Positions 1 through 11,266 of a DNA stretch of 64,000 bases are shown here, piece after piece. Numbering within the stretch: the first letter of the stretch is position 1; each line of letters starts with the position of its first letter. A model generated the notes under the pieces. That model saw only the letters and a program-made list of their open reading frames with translations. It did not search any database and was not told where the DNA came from. Made by a program: the position numbers and the translations under genes. Source of the stretch: Rheum nobile (lineage: Eukaryota; Streptophyta; Magnoliopsida; Caryophyllales; Polygonaceae); the NCBI GenBank assembly GCA_027886185.1, contig WOAB01000606.1, positions 3,472,001-3,536,000 on the forward strand, written 5' to 3'.

Positions 1-1054
1 TGTCAAATAAGCCTTTGTCGCTCCCCACCTTTTGGGTGTCCTTCAGAGCTTCAGGGAATGGTATAGCGGGCTGCAATGCAACGAGCGGGAAGGAGTTAAG
101 ACGCAAAAACTCATCATAGGCAGCCTCCAGAGGATCGGGGACTGCCGGGGAGATTGTCTCTGGAGTATTTTCGCGAACATGGCACTCCTCCTCATCGTTG
201 CTCCAATCCTCCTCAAATCTCAAAAAGTACTCTTCCTCAGTCAGCACCGGATGTTCAACCCCGTAAGTGTCTACCCAAACCTCACCAGCATATCTGAAAT
301 TTTGGACACCGGGCCGCGGCGAGATCGCGCTAGAAGGTACTTCGTCCACCGCGGGGCGGTAGTCATTGCCGCGGGGCGGTGAGGTCGCGGCGGAGATACT
401 GAGGCACGTCGCCGGGTCGCGGTCATTCTCGCCGCGGGGCGGTGAGATAACTGGGATCTCACGCCGGGTCGCGGTGAGAGGTGACACGGGGCAGTGGGCG
501 ATGTTCTCCATCTCACGGTCACTCTCTTTTTCAGCTGACTTCGACTCAATCAACGCTTGACTCAGTTGGTTAACTTGGCTTTGGAGATTAGAAATCGCCT
601 CTTGCTGTTTGTAGTCATTCTGAGCCATGGTTATTTGCAGTGTGGACACGTTCTGGGCCATGGTTGTTTTCATTGATGACACGGTCTGGGCCATGGTTGT
701 TTGCATTGATGACACGGTCTGGGCCATGGTTGTCATACTTTGAATCAGAGCGCTGAGCACATCGGCATTGGGTGCAGGCGAGAACTGTGGTTGATTTCCA
801 TACGGAGCTGGGTTATGGTTCTCCCTCCACCCTGAGTTGTAGGTGTCCGGATAGTGCTCCTGCCTCGGTCCCTGCGAGTTCACACCTCGACGTGCGTTTA
901 CTACTGCTCTGAATGCTGGAAGTCCTGGACAATCGTCAGTGGTGTGCAGCGTATCGCGACAGATTCTGCAGGCACTAGGAGTTGGGTGGTGTCCCCTCTC
1001 TGGCGAGAATGAGCAGGGGCCTGGTCTTTCGTGCGGTTCTCCCCCGAACTCCAT
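1..1054 (-). CDS. Shortened Gag-like protein, copy A (partial, runs off window)
   Basis: The frame is open from the ATG at 1054 to the window edge, so this copy still reads through the position where copy B has a stop. The N-terminal part carries a CCHC zinc knuckle of the form CX2CX4HX4C (CRICRDTLHTTDDC). A short coiled-coil-like segment follows, built of about 11-residue repeats with a TMAQ core, then arginine/proline-rich repeats (SPPRG, DRDP). The large central Gag domain found in the related elements at 18234 and 28425 is missing: the leader joins almost directly to the zinc knuckle. Gag packages element RNA, so a knuckle-only protein may bind RNA but is unlikely to build a particle alone. 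Confidence 0.7.
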   Translation of the reverse strand, partial: MEFGGEPHERPGPCSFSPERGHHPTPSACRICRDTLHTTDDCPGLPAFRAVVNARRGVNSQGPRQEHYPDTYNSGWRENHNPAPYGNQPQFSPAPNADVLSALIQSMTTMAQTVSSMQTTMAQTVSSMKTTMAQNVSTLQITMAQNDYKQQEAISNLQSQVNQLSQALIESKSAEKESDREMENIAHCPVSPLTATRREIPVISPPRGENDRDPATCLSISAATSPPRGNDYRPAVDEVPSSAISPRPGVQNFRYAGEVWVDTYGVEHPVLTEEEYFLRFEEDWSNDEEECHVRENTPETISPAVPDPLEAAYDEFLRLNSFPLVALQPAIPFPEALKDTQKVGSDKGLFD

Positions 1055-1173
1055 ATCTGTATCAAAAGCAAACGGGAAAAACAAAAATTAGTAGCAAGGG
1101 TTTGGACCGTAAGATAGGTCCACACCAAAGTAACACACACAAAAACAAACACACAGAAAAATCAAATCTTGCC

Positions 1174-1191
1174 TCCCCGGCAACGACGCCA
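1174..1191 (-). other. Primer binding site, tRNA-Asp type (copy A)
   Basis: On the minus strand TGGCGTCGTTGCCGGGGA is complementary to the 3' end of plant tRNA-Asp with one mismatch. It lies 3 bases inside the LTR end, the standard spacing for minus-strand priming in Athila/Tat elements. Confidence 0.85.
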
Positions 1192-1194
1192 ATT

Positions 1195-2599
1195 TGATAG
1201 GCGTTGTCGTCGTGACACCTAAATAAATAAAATCCTAACAAACCTAAACAAGTAGTAGAGGCAAGTAAGGGTCGAATCCACATGGAGAAAGTGATCTATC
1301 TATGTGTTCGTAAGCATGCAAAGTAACAAAGGGGGGTTTTAGTTATCAAACATAGAGTAACAAAGATGCAAGCTTTAGAGAAAGAATAAGAACAATGGGT
1401 GGAAGTATTCCAACAGACAAATATCCACACTGAAAAGGAAACAGGTTGATCACTGAAATCTATTAAATCCAAGTTCTTTTCACAATCTTATAGTTGTTCC
1501 CATCCTGATCTTAAGTACTACTGATTCTCACAGTTGTCAATAGACTTATTACTATGCCAATGGTAAAATACACCAGTCACGCCTGTCACGCGGTACCAGA
1601 CCGGGGTATATTACCACCAACAAAGCAATAACAATGCACACAAGGATATAGGATACATGCAAGTAGAAAGACGTACAAGTACTCACTCCCATACTTAACA
1701 TGCAACTGATTCTCACTCACAATTGTACGCTCGGAACCCCTATACGCACAATTGTGTTTGCCACTAGATATGCACTCGGAACCCCTATATGCAATCCTAG
1801 CACTATGATAGATGTCGATAAGCCTAGTTAGCAACTCTAGATAAACCAACATAAATCAATCGACAATATAACCAAGAGAATCAAACCAACACTTATAAGA
1901 TATAGAACAAGGAATATAAATCTCACAACCAATCCATTGCAATGCTTTAATTGTCTAGCGAAATAAAGGTGTTTAGCTCTCCATGGGTTGGAACCCTGGA
2001 GGCAGACGAACTTGTAAAACTAAATTGTAGATTGTAAAGTGTGTGCCTCTTAACCTAGAAATAGGTCTTAAATAGGTTTAGGAAATAAGTTAACCTAATG
2101 CAAATAACAAAGGAAATAAAATAATAGAAAATAAGGAAATCCAAAATAGCAAAAATAAGGAAATAAAGTCTTCTGGTCGCGAGGCGCTACGTGCCCATGG
2201 CGGGGCGTCAGTCTTCTCTGAGATCCACCGCCGGGTCGAGGTGGCTTCTGGCGCGGGGCGGTGACGCTTCAGCTTCTGCGACACTTTAGAAAAAATGACA
2301 TAACTTTTGATTCCCAACTCGGATTGCGCTCATATTTTGAGGACTTGCAGTAGACTTCAAGATCTAACTCCTCGAATTGGAATCACTTCATTTTGACATC
2401 TGAGTAGAGAGAACGAACCATTTGAATTCAACACATTGTTCTTATACTCTTCAATACACTTCAAACCTTTATAAATCCCATGATTTCTTCACTTCTCCAC
2501 TCTAACTCCATAATCTCCAATTGTGCATAAAATCCAACCAAATGGCGCCTCAAACCTGGTAATAACCCTTAGATATGTGCTACAAAATAGCACTTATCA
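1195..2599 (-). repeat. LTR, copy A (shared between two internal regions)
   Basis: The LTR is 1405 bases, starting TGATAAGTGC and ending CCTATCA on the minus strand, so it has TG...CA ends within a TGATA/TATCA inverted repeat. It is flanked on one side by the tRNA-Asp primer site and on the other by a purine tract (CATGGGGGATT). It differs from the copy at 5546-6950 at about 26 positions by eye. A GC-rich patch at about 2165-2270 carries the CCGCGGGGCGGT-type motif that also occurs in its gag. Confidence 0.9.
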
Positions 2600-2610
2600 A
2601 ATCCCCCATG
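2600..2610 (-). other. Polypurine tract
   Basis: CATGGGGGATT on the minus strand directly precedes the LTR start TGATAAG, where plus-strand DNA synthesis would be primed. Confidence 0.75.
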
Positions 2611-3984
2611 CTTAAACCTTGCTCTTCCTCGAGTAAGCTAAAGTAAACCTACTCCTTCAATCAATCCCCAAGGCTTCAGGAAGCATAGAAAACTCAATCT
2701 CCAAGAATCATACCCAACAATAAACTCCATGCATCCATACAAATAAGTCCAGCATAATAAACTACAACATCAAATCAAAAATCTCAACACCCCACACAAC
2801 CAAGCTAAAAGGAAAGCATAATACTTCCCCCAAGCTTATCCCAAACACCATAGAGTGAAAATACTAATCCTATCTCCTATCTATCTTCTTATCTCTCTAG
2901 AGTGACCTACCCGAATCCTCCTTATAACTCCTCTTCTTATGATGCCTAGCCAAGAATAATGAGAAATCCTAAAATCACTCTTCTTCTTTTTCGCTCATTT
3001 TGCCAAGGCGCCCTTTCGGGTTTTCACCAAGCCACTCATTTCATTTTTCAATAGATGTACTCACATATGCTCACGTCACTCTTGACCAATTATTACCCCA
3101 GCCTAATGATGGTCCAAGCCACCTGCTTATTACCTAGGCCGCCCTTTCGGGTTTTCGACCTATCCCAGGATTTTTAATGTATGCCTTTTTTCAATTTTTG
3201 GCTTTTTCTCTTTATATTCATTTTTCTCCTCAGCGACGTAGCAAGTATAAAACCCTCCCCCATGTTTAAACATTGCATTGTCCTCAATGTAATGAAAGAC
3301 AAAAGAATAGAAGCAGAGGGAAAAGAAAAAAAATAACTCACAAACGTCGCCAAGCTGCTTGGACACTGTAGGTGTCGCTGGCGGTCTTCTCAATAAAGCC
3401 CAGGTCTCTGGTGTTGGGCGGGTATCTTCATCAATTCTATAACCTTCTACTACCGTGCAACCAAAGGGAACCACTTTGGTAAATAGTGATAAAATAATGA
3501 TAGTAGGGTTGCACGACCTTCTAGGAACACATGGTGGAGCCTAGATATAATCATGGTGGGGGCTCTAGCGTTCCTCCTCCTCACCTGTCGAATGTAGGGC
3601 CATCATCGTTGCCAAATAATGTGTCGGGCTAAGGTTTCCTCCTTGACAACATGATGCGCACCATCTCCATGGGGAACTCTAGACAGCTGGTCTTCGGTAC
3701 TTTTTTTTTTTTCGATTTTTTTTTTGCCCCCCGTTTAAGGTTTTTTCGGGGGGTGACTTAGTGCAGGGAAGGAAGAGACTTACAATGGTGTGGAAACACC
3801 TTCTTCAATAGGCATGGGTCTCTTCCCTACAGGTTAGTCGGAAACAAAAACAAGAACAAAAACAAAGAAAAAACACACTAAAGAAAATGCAAAAACAAAG
3901 AGTGAAAAGCAAGAAAGAAAAACATACCTCGGGTTGTCTCCCGGACAGCGCCTTAGTTATTGTCATGGCTTGACATCCTACTCC
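2611..3984 (-). other. Non-coding 3' part of the non-autonomous gypsy element
   Basis: No reading frame with recognisable protein similarity is present. Landmarks are a pair of identical GCCCTTTCGGGTTTTC segments (3010-3025 and 3141-3156), a T-rich/G-rich stretch at 3702-3754, and a block at 3927-3959 (starting CCTCGGGTTG on the plus strand) that recurs nearly unchanged at 25575-25607 in the related element. RT, RNase H and integrase would be expected here in an autonomous relative and are absent. Confidence 0.7.
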
Positions 3985-5405
3985 AAACTCTCAACTTGGG
4001 TTGCTCATAGCAACTAAACTCCTGGGACCTGGATCAGGGGGATGCCTCTTTGTATACTCCCAGTTGAGCCTTTCCCCCATGCTTGTACACTTCATGATGG
4101 TTGGACCGCTGTTCATATCTATGAATGCACTTGCCATCTTTAGAAACGATCTACCCAGCATCTCAGGGCCTGCATGTTTATCTTGCCCTGTATCCCTATG
4201 AAAAAATTAGCCACCTACATCATGTTCTCCTTCTTGTGCTTCCCCTTTGGTTTCTTCTTGATTATGCCCAGCACCTTTAATATTTCCTTGCAGCTAGGGG
4301 TGCTGTCCGCCAGATGGACCAAAGGGATGGTTCTCATGCAGTCACTGAAGGTGTCAAATAAGCCTTTGTCGCTCCCCACCTTTTGGGTGTCCTTCAGAGC
4401 TTCAGGGAATGGTATAGCGGGCTGCAATGCAACGAGCGGGAAGGAGTTAAGACGCAAAAACTCATCATAGGCAGCCTCCAGAGGATCGGGGACTGCCGGG
4501 GAGATTGTCTCTGGAGTATTTTCGCGAACATGGCACTCCTCCTCATCGTCACTCCAATCCTCCTCAAATCTCAAAAAGTACTCTTCCTCAGTCAGCACCG
4601 GATGTTCAACCCCGTAAGTGTCTACCCAAACCTCACCAGCATATCTGAAATTTTAGACACCGGGCCGCGGCGAGATCGCGCTAGAAGGTACTTCGTCCAC
4701 CGCGGGGCGGTAGTCATTGCCGCGGGGCGGTGAGGTCGCGGCGGAGATACTGAGGCACGTCGCCGGGTCGCGATCATTCTCGCCGCGGGGCGGTGAGAGA
4801 ACTGGGATCTCACGCCGGGTCGCGGTGAGAGGTGACGCGGGGCAGTGGGCGATGTTCTCCATCTCACGGTCACTCTCTTTTTCAGCTGACTTCGACTCAA
4901 TCAACGCTTGACTCAGTTGGTTAACTTGGCTTTGGAGATTAGAAATCGCCTCTTGCTGTTTGTAGTCATTCTGAGCCATGGTTATTTGCAGTGTGGACAC
5001 GTTCTGGGCCATGGTTGTTTTCATTGATGACACGGTCTGGGCCATGGTTGTTTGCATTGATGACACGGTCTGGGCCATGGTTGTCATACTTTGAATCAGA
5101 GCGCTGAGCACATCGGCATTGGGTGCAGGCGAGAACTGTGGTTGATTTCCATACGGAGCTGGGTTATGGTTCTCCCTCCACCCTGAGTTGTAGGTGTCCG
5201 GATAGTGCTCCTGCCTCGGTCCCTGCGAGTTCACACCTCGACGTGCGTTTACTACTGCTCTGAATGCTGGAAGTCCTGGACAATCGTCAGTGGTGTGCAG
5301 CGTATCGCGACAGATTCTGCAGGCACTAGGAGTTGGGTGGTGTCCCCTCTCTGGCGAGAATGAGCAGGGGCCTGGTCTTTCGTGCGATTCTCCCCCGAAC
5401 TCCAT
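3985..5405 (-). pseudogene. Shortened gag and protease C-terminal remnant, copy B
   Basis: The frame starts at the ATG at 5405 and encodes the CCHC knuckle (CRICRDTLHTTDDC), four tandem TMAQ coil repeats (about 4974-5090) and arginine/proline-rich repeats. An in-frame TAA at about 4652-4654 then interrupts it; copy A has CAA there. After the stop the frame continues at 4598-4215 with the acidic and PFPEALKDT segments typical of Athila-like Gag C-termini. Another stop follows, then, in a different frame from about 4161, MLGRSFLKMASAFIDMNSG, which matches the last strand of the retroviral-type protease fold. The protease active-site half is missing. The central Gag domain is also deleted, as in copy A. 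Confidence 0.75.
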
Positions 5406-5524
5406 ATCTGTATCAAAAGCAAACGGGAAAAACAAAAATTAGTAGCAAGGGTTTGGACCGTAAGATAGGTCCACACCAAAGTAACACACACAAAAACAAA
5501 CACACAGAAAAATCAAATCTTGCC

Positions 5525-5542
5525 TCCCCGGCAACGACGCCA
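5525..5542 (-). other. Primer binding site, tRNA-Asp type (copy B)
   Basis: The sequence is identical to the site at 1174-1191 and sits 3 bases from the LTR end. Confidence 0.85.
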
Positions 5543-5545
5543 ATT

Positions 5546-6950
5546 TGATAGGCGTTGTCGTCGTGACACCTAAATAAATAAAATCCTAACAAACCTAAAC
5601 AAGTAGTAGAGGCAAGTAAGGGTCGAATCCATATGGAGAAAGTGATCTATCTATGTGTTCGTAAGCATGCAAAGTAACAAAGGGGGGTTTTAGTTATCAA
5701 ACATAGAGTAACAAAGATGCAAGCTTTAGAGAAAGAATAAGAACAATGGGTGGAAGTATTCCAACAGACAAATATCCACACTGAAAAGGAAATAGGTTGA
5801 TCACTGAAATCTATTAAATCCAAGTTCTTTTCACAATCTTATAGTTGTTCCCATCCTGATCTTAAGTACTACTGATTCTCACAGTTGTCAATAGACTTAT
5901 TACTATGCCAATGGTAAAATACACCAGTCACGCCTGTCACGCGGTACCAGACCGGGGTACATTACCACCAACAAAGCAATAACAATGCACACAAGGATAT
6001 AGGATACATGCAAGTATAAAGACGTACAAGTACTCACTCCCCTACTTAACATGCAACTGATTCTCACTCATAATTGTACGCTCGGAATCCCTATACGCAC
6101 AATTGTGTTTGCCACTAGATATGCACTCGAAACCCCTATATGCAATCCTAGCACTATGATAGATGTCGATAAGCCTAGTTAGCAACTCTAGATAAACCAA
6201 CATAAATCAATCGACAATATAACCAAGAGAATCAAACCAACACTTATAAGATATAGAACAAGGAATATAAATCTCACAACCAATCCATTGCAATGCTTTA
6301 ATTGTCTAGCGAAATAAAGGTGTTTAGCTCTCCATGGGTTGGAACCCTGGAGGCAGACGAACTTGTAAAACTAAATTGTAGATTGTAAAGTGTGTGCCTC
6401 TTAACCTAGAAAGAGGTCTTAAATAGGTTTAGGAAATAAGTTAACCTAATGAAAATAACAAAGGAAATAAAATAATAGAAAATAAGGAAATCCAAAATAG
6501 CAAAAATAAGGAAATAAAGTCTTCTGGCCGCGAGGCGCTACGTGCCCACCGCGGGGCGTCAGTCTTCTCTGAGATCCACCGCCGGGTCGCGGTGGCTTCT
6601 GGCGCGGGGCGGTGACGCTTCAGCTTCTGCGACACTTTAGTAAAAACGTCATAACGTTTGATTCCCAACTCGGATTGAGCTCATATTTTGAGGACTTGCA
6701 GTAGACTTCAAGATCTAACTCCTCGAATTGGAATCACTTCATTTGGACATCTGACTAGAGAGAACGAACCATTTGAATTCAGCACATTGTTCTTCTACTC
6801 TTCAATACACTTCAAACCTCTATAAATCCCATGATTTCTTCACTTCTCCACTCTAACTCCATAATCTCCAATTGTGCATAAAATTCAACCAAATGACGCC
6901 TCAAACCTGGTAATAACCCTTAGATATGTGCTACAAAATAGCACTTATCA
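5546..6950 (-). repeat. 5' LTR, copy B
   Basis: This LTR is 1405 bases, the same length as copy A, with TG...CA ends. It is the outermost LTR of the array and abuts unrelated sequence at 6951. The CpG-dense patch at 6527-6620 is better preserved than in copy A, where several CG sites have become TG or CA. Confidence 0.9.
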
Positions 6951-8545
6951 GTAAGACAAATACTCTTTTTTTTTTAATTATTATTTTAGTTAATTCTAAA
7001 TTTCTAGCTTGCACAACAAGAAGAAGGGGAGGAGATACTGGAGGGACTTGGTGGACGATGGTGTGTTGGGTTCGTCGGCATCAGCCATGGAGGTCGGAAG
7101 GGAAAGCTTCTCACTATTATTCTTTTTGGATTCTAGAACGGGAAAAGTTTGCTTTGGTATCGGTGGTGGCATGAGAGTCCAGCGTTGGCGAGTTGGAGAG
7201 TTACAGATCATGATGGATCAAGATTCAAGAAAGATTAAATGGTAGGTTGTGAATCTGAGTATATGATTGGGCGTTTGGTTTGGGAGATTCAGATCTATGC
7301 TCAAAGATGTAGACTTGAAAAGCATTAATTTGGATAGGGTGATGGAGGTCTGAGGAAGCACGCAGATTTGATTTAGGCGACTTACACTATGTTTGGTCGG
7401 AGAGATTTGGAAGGATTTGAAGGGGATGGAAATAAGGGTAGATAGTTTTTCTTGTTTGGTTAGTATTAATGAGGAGAATTGAGTGGATTTGAGGGAAAAA
7501 TAAGAGGAGAATGAGAGGGAAAGTGGATCACTCTAAAATGATGGAATTTGGGTGGAAAGTTCTAATGAGAGTTTTGAAAGTAAAAAAAGATAAAATAAAT
7601 ATAATAAATTTTAGCTCAATTTTCTCTCTCAAACCCCCTTCATCCAAACAAAAGAAAGAACATAAAATTCCTCCCCTCTACTAAGGTCCTCTCCCTTTCC
7701 TTTCCTTTCTTAATTTTTCATATTTTATCTCCCTTTCCTTTCTACCCATTATTTGATTGTCAAACAGATTGTTAGTGTTGGAGTTGTGTTTGAGCGATTC
7801 AGTTGTGTGGTTGGGTGGGTCGGGTCTGACCGGAGGTTCGAAAATCATATTCAACTTAATAAGCAGAGGACCCTTTAAGTCACATTGAAAGTGTTGGTGG
7901 GCTGATTTGGGGTTTTTTAGAAAGTAAAACTCTCTAAGTTCCTTTATTTGGAGGATGTTCTTGTTGGTGTTCTTGGTGGATGTTGTTGTAGACACTCCAT
8001 GCTAATTGGTTTGTTTCTTTTTCCCTTTGACTAAGTAGAGGACTTCATAGAACATATTTTTTCCAAGGATCTGATTTTTTATTTTAGACTTCGTGCTTGT
8101 ATTTTTTCGAGTCAATACCTGGCTAAATGGGACAATGAGTCTCAAACACGGAATGGGTGGGCGTTGAAGAACAAATGCACAGTTCATAATATGCCAACTG
8201 CAGAAGTGGAGTATTGATTTCCTGCTTGTATTATTAGATGGGTTTTCGTTAATATTTTGGCTAAATTTTTTCATGTTGTTGTTGTTTGAGGGTTTGTCTC
8301 ATGATATTATTGTTTTGATGTTATTTGAGGAGTTACCTCATAGATTTGATGGTTGAGGGGTTATCTTGTTGTTATTTGAGGAGTTACCTCATGGTTGGTG
8401 ATAGAGCTTGTTGAATCCCGTTTAGGTTCCTTCTGTTTCTCTCACTAGAAAACTAGTGAGAGGTGGGAGCTTTTTTAGAGAGTTGTTGGAGGGGTTTTAA
8501 ATTGTTACAGGGGTTTTAATTTCATTTGGGACACTATGACTTTTA
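6951..8545. other. Unassigned sequence between elements
   Basis: I see no gene. The part from about 7385 to 7680 starts with CTATGTTTGG, is rich in GGA/TTTGGA on the left and CCTTC/CCAAACA on the right, and may be a fold-back MITE, but I cannot define matching ends. Around 8320-8400 a short block containing GAGGAGTTACCTCAT occurs twice. The remaining open frames are short and unlike known proteins. Confidence 0.4.
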
Positions 8546-8547
8546 TA

Positions 8548-8971
8548 CTCCCTCCGTTTAGTTTTAATTGACATTCTAGGTTTAAGTCTTTGGTAAGTTT
8601 TAATTGTCGTTTTAGATTTTTTTACCATTTTTTTCCAGATTTGCCCTCATGTTAGTAATTCTTTTATTTTTATTTTTTGATTTTTCAATTATTTATTAAC
8701 TGTTTTCCCCATGATCAATAATAAAGCATTTGATTTTCTGAATCTTTGTGGCAATTCTGAATCTTTGTTTTGGTTTTTCAAAATTTTCTTTCTCAGTAAG
8801 CGAATGAGATTAGCTTTTGATTTTTTGATTTTCTTTAATTTTTTTGTTAAATTTCATGATCAATAATAAAACAGTAATTAATCACTAATCATAAGGATAA
8901 TCTCAGAAAAAAAAGGTTCCTTATTTTGTCTAAAATTTACTAGAACGTCAATTAAAACTAAACGGAGGGAG
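8548..8971. mobile_element. Stowaway-like Tc1/Mariner MITE
   Basis: The terminal inverted repeat begins CTCCCTCCGTTTAG and is matched at the far end by CTAAACGGAGGGAG, with about 25 bases of near-perfect complementarity. A TA dinucleotide flanks each end (8546-8547, 8972-8973), the Tc1/Mariner target duplication. The element is 424 bases, AT-rich and non-coding. CTCCCTCCGT is the classical Stowaway end. Confidence 0.88.
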
Positions 8972-9041
8972 TATGTAATATGATATTAGTAACATTCTAG
9001 ATCTTCAAAAAAAAAGTTATTTTATTTTCTAAAGAAAATAC

Positions 9042-11266
9042 TGTAATAACCCTAAATTTTAGTAAGGGTATTTGTATAATTTTCAAACTTTCGTTTTGTA
9101 AGCAAGACGTGTTGGGCAATTTTTGTAAATTATGTAAGAACCATTTGAACGTGTTGATATACGTTTAATAAAGATATATGGGTCTTAAAGTATTTAAGGC
9201 ATGCTAAAAATAGATTTAGCATAACCGCGATCAAGACCCGCGAGCAAAGTTGGGGAACCGCGAGCGCGGCAGTTCCGCAGGCGCGGTTTTGAAACCGCGA
9301 TCGCGGAAAACCTGGATCGTCGTCTTCCTCAGATTTCCAAAAGGCCGACGATTGGCTTTTCTCCCTCATGGCCGTTCGACGGGAGCTGGAGCAGTTGGCT
9401 TTCCCTTGGTGTGGGTTAGGGCTTCAATCCCAGCCTATAAATAGGGCTCGGATCTGGCTCATCCTCCATCAATCTCAAGCTTCTTCTTCCTCCCATCAAA
9501 AGTTGTTGTGTTCGTCGGAGTCATCGTCGCCGGAGCCGAAGTCGTCGCCGGGGGAAATCCTTGGAGTGGTGGTGGTGCACCTTGGTTCAGAAGCGAAGTA
9601 TGAAGCCTCGTCGTCGTTGGTATGACCTCGAACGCTCGATTAAGCTCGCGTCGGGATGGAGTTCCGCGACCGCGGCTCCACCCACCGCGACCGTGGCCGG
9701 GCAGAGACCCGCGGCCCCGACTGGGCGCAAAACCGCAGGCGCGGTTTTGCCCAGCAAGGCCGCGATCGCGGCTATGCCATTCGCGACCGCGGCACTGGCT
9801 TCACTGGCTTCTTTCCTTCGTTTCGCTTCGTCTTTTCGTATTGTATCTAACTTAGGGTTTTGTCTTACAACTCGTCGCCGTCGTAGGAAACCGTGCTCAA
9901 GTGCAAGTTTCCAGATCTCGGAACCCGATCTCTTGTTCGTCTAGCTAAGGCAATTGGCGGTTCGCTCTTGCTCATTATTTCATGTTTCCCTTGATTATCA
10001 ATTATTTGATTGTTAATTAAGTTGGAATAAAATTGTTGTTTTGTGTTTGGGAACAGATTTGATAAAACGATGTATTAAAACATGGATTTATAATAGGTTG
10101 TATATATTGCTAGAAACAACGCTATTATATAGTTCTTTATGATATTACCGTAATGGTTGTGGTGTGGATTTATATGTGAACTTACATGCTTAGTTAGCAC
10201 GAGTATTCGTAGGAACGCTATGTATCTTGCGAGGTCTAGTCGTTTTTTTATAACTGGTATTAGGAGGATTTTGCCCTAGTACTTCTGGTCATGACCGTAC
10301 CCTTATTCCAGGGTAGGTGCACTTAGCTAGTGCCAACAATCAGGATTCATTCCCAAAATATCTCTTGTATCGAGATGATGTGAATTAAAAGCTGTAACAT
10401 GAATGTACGTTTTGGAACTAAATAAGATAAGTGTCTTTACGCACATAATTAATATACCCTCGGGCGAGGAGTACAACGTGGAAACCGCCCGAACTCTTGT
10501 TAGAGTAAGTCTTCTTTCCAATCTGGATTCGCATTGCACGGTGAGGTTGGTCGTGGACCCAAATAATCAAAGTCGTTTTATAAACTTGTGTGAAAACTTA
10601 ACGTTCCCAAACAATTCTTCATACTTTCCTATAAGACTCAATTCCGTTGGAGTCTTCTTTTCGATGCATATCTTCTTCTATCATTCCGTGAAAGTTCCGA
10701 GTTATGTATCGTTCCTTCGGTTATTATTCGAGGGACAATGATAGTAAATGATTACGATCACTAGAACCATTCTGCTTGTATCCTTGCATAGTCTTTCATT
10801 AGACTAATCAACCAGATTTTATTCCTTGCATGGTTGGTTGGTGTCATCCGTCCTATACGGCACATCAGAGGTTGGTCCCCGACGATTGAAATAACCAGTC
10901 GAAGAGAAGGCTTGCAATTGAAGTTTGCGTTTTAAGAAGTAATATTTCCAAGGCGAGTATGTTTAATTTGAAATTAATGTAATACTTAGTTATGTAATTA
11001 GGACTTCTTTAAAAGACTCTTCCGTTGTAATTTAAAAGTCTTCCGCTGTCACTATACCTTGTTGTAAAACCGTCCTTCTCATTTTATGAGAGAAATCTTA
11101 ATAAAAGGTGAAGTTTTATTTATCTAAAATGTCTTCCGCTGACTATTCTTTCGTTATTTAATATTTATGTAAGCTTAATTATTCGATTAAAGCCTAGGGT
11201 GACTTTGGACATTAACGTCTGAGGTCACTGGCGTGTGGCACTACCGACATAAGTCGGGGTGTTACA
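9042..11266 (+). mobile_element. Solo LTR of a Ty3/gypsy (Tekay/Del-like) element
   Basis: This 2225-base unit starts TGTAATAACCC and ends GGGGTGTTACA, TG...CA ends of the type seen in Tekay/Del chromoviruses. It is flanked by perfect 5-base direct repeats AATAC (9037-9041 and 11267-11271). There is no internal region, so it is a solo LTR left by recombination between two LTRs. Open frames at 9250-9944 are arginine/proline-rich and come from the GC-rich repeats, so I do not call them genes. The orientation is assumed. Confidence 0.85.
9258..9792. repeat. CpG-dense dyad cluster in the solo LTR
   Basis: Twelve-base dyads of the form CCGCG-NN-CGCGG occur at 9258-9269 (centre AG), 9295-9306 (AT), 9664-9675 (AC) and 9760-9771 (AT). 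Close variants CCGCAGGCGCGG lie at 9275-9286 and 9733-9744. The same 12-mers occur in the unrelated gypsy element at 16842-24060. Confidence 0.85.

Larger units (their letters stand above)
1..6950 (-). mobile_element. Tandem array of non-autonomous Ty3/gypsy (Athila/Tat-like) LTR elements
   Basis: Bases 1-2599 repeat at 4352-6950 with a constant 4351-base offset and about 2% difference. Read on the minus strand the order is LTR (6950-5546), tRNA-Asp-type primer site, shortened gag, protease remnant, non-coding tail, polypurine tract, LTR (2599-1195), then a second primer site and gag running off the window. One LTR is therefore shared by two internal regions, the usual product of unequal recombination between LTRs. 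The internal region is only 2946 bases, with no reverse transcriptase or integrase, so the family must be mobilised in trans. The rightmost LTR ends at 6950 against unrelated sequence. The left end of the array is outside the window, so no target duplication can be tested. Confidence 0.88.

Noticed and set aside
32..1197. Several plus-strand open frames (for example 32-382, 982-1197 and their copies at 4383-4733, 5333-5548)
   Set aside because: They are antisense to the shortened gag and leader; the minus strand has the zinc knuckle and other recognisable Gag parts.
7385..7680. Possible fold-back MITE (CTATGTTTGG ... CATCCAAACA)
   Set aside because: The arms are only loosely complementary and no target duplication is visible.
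9561..9944. Arginine/alanine-rich open frames in the solo LTR
   Set aside because: They come from the CpG-dense repeats and lie in a solo LTR; no domain, and several frames are open at once.
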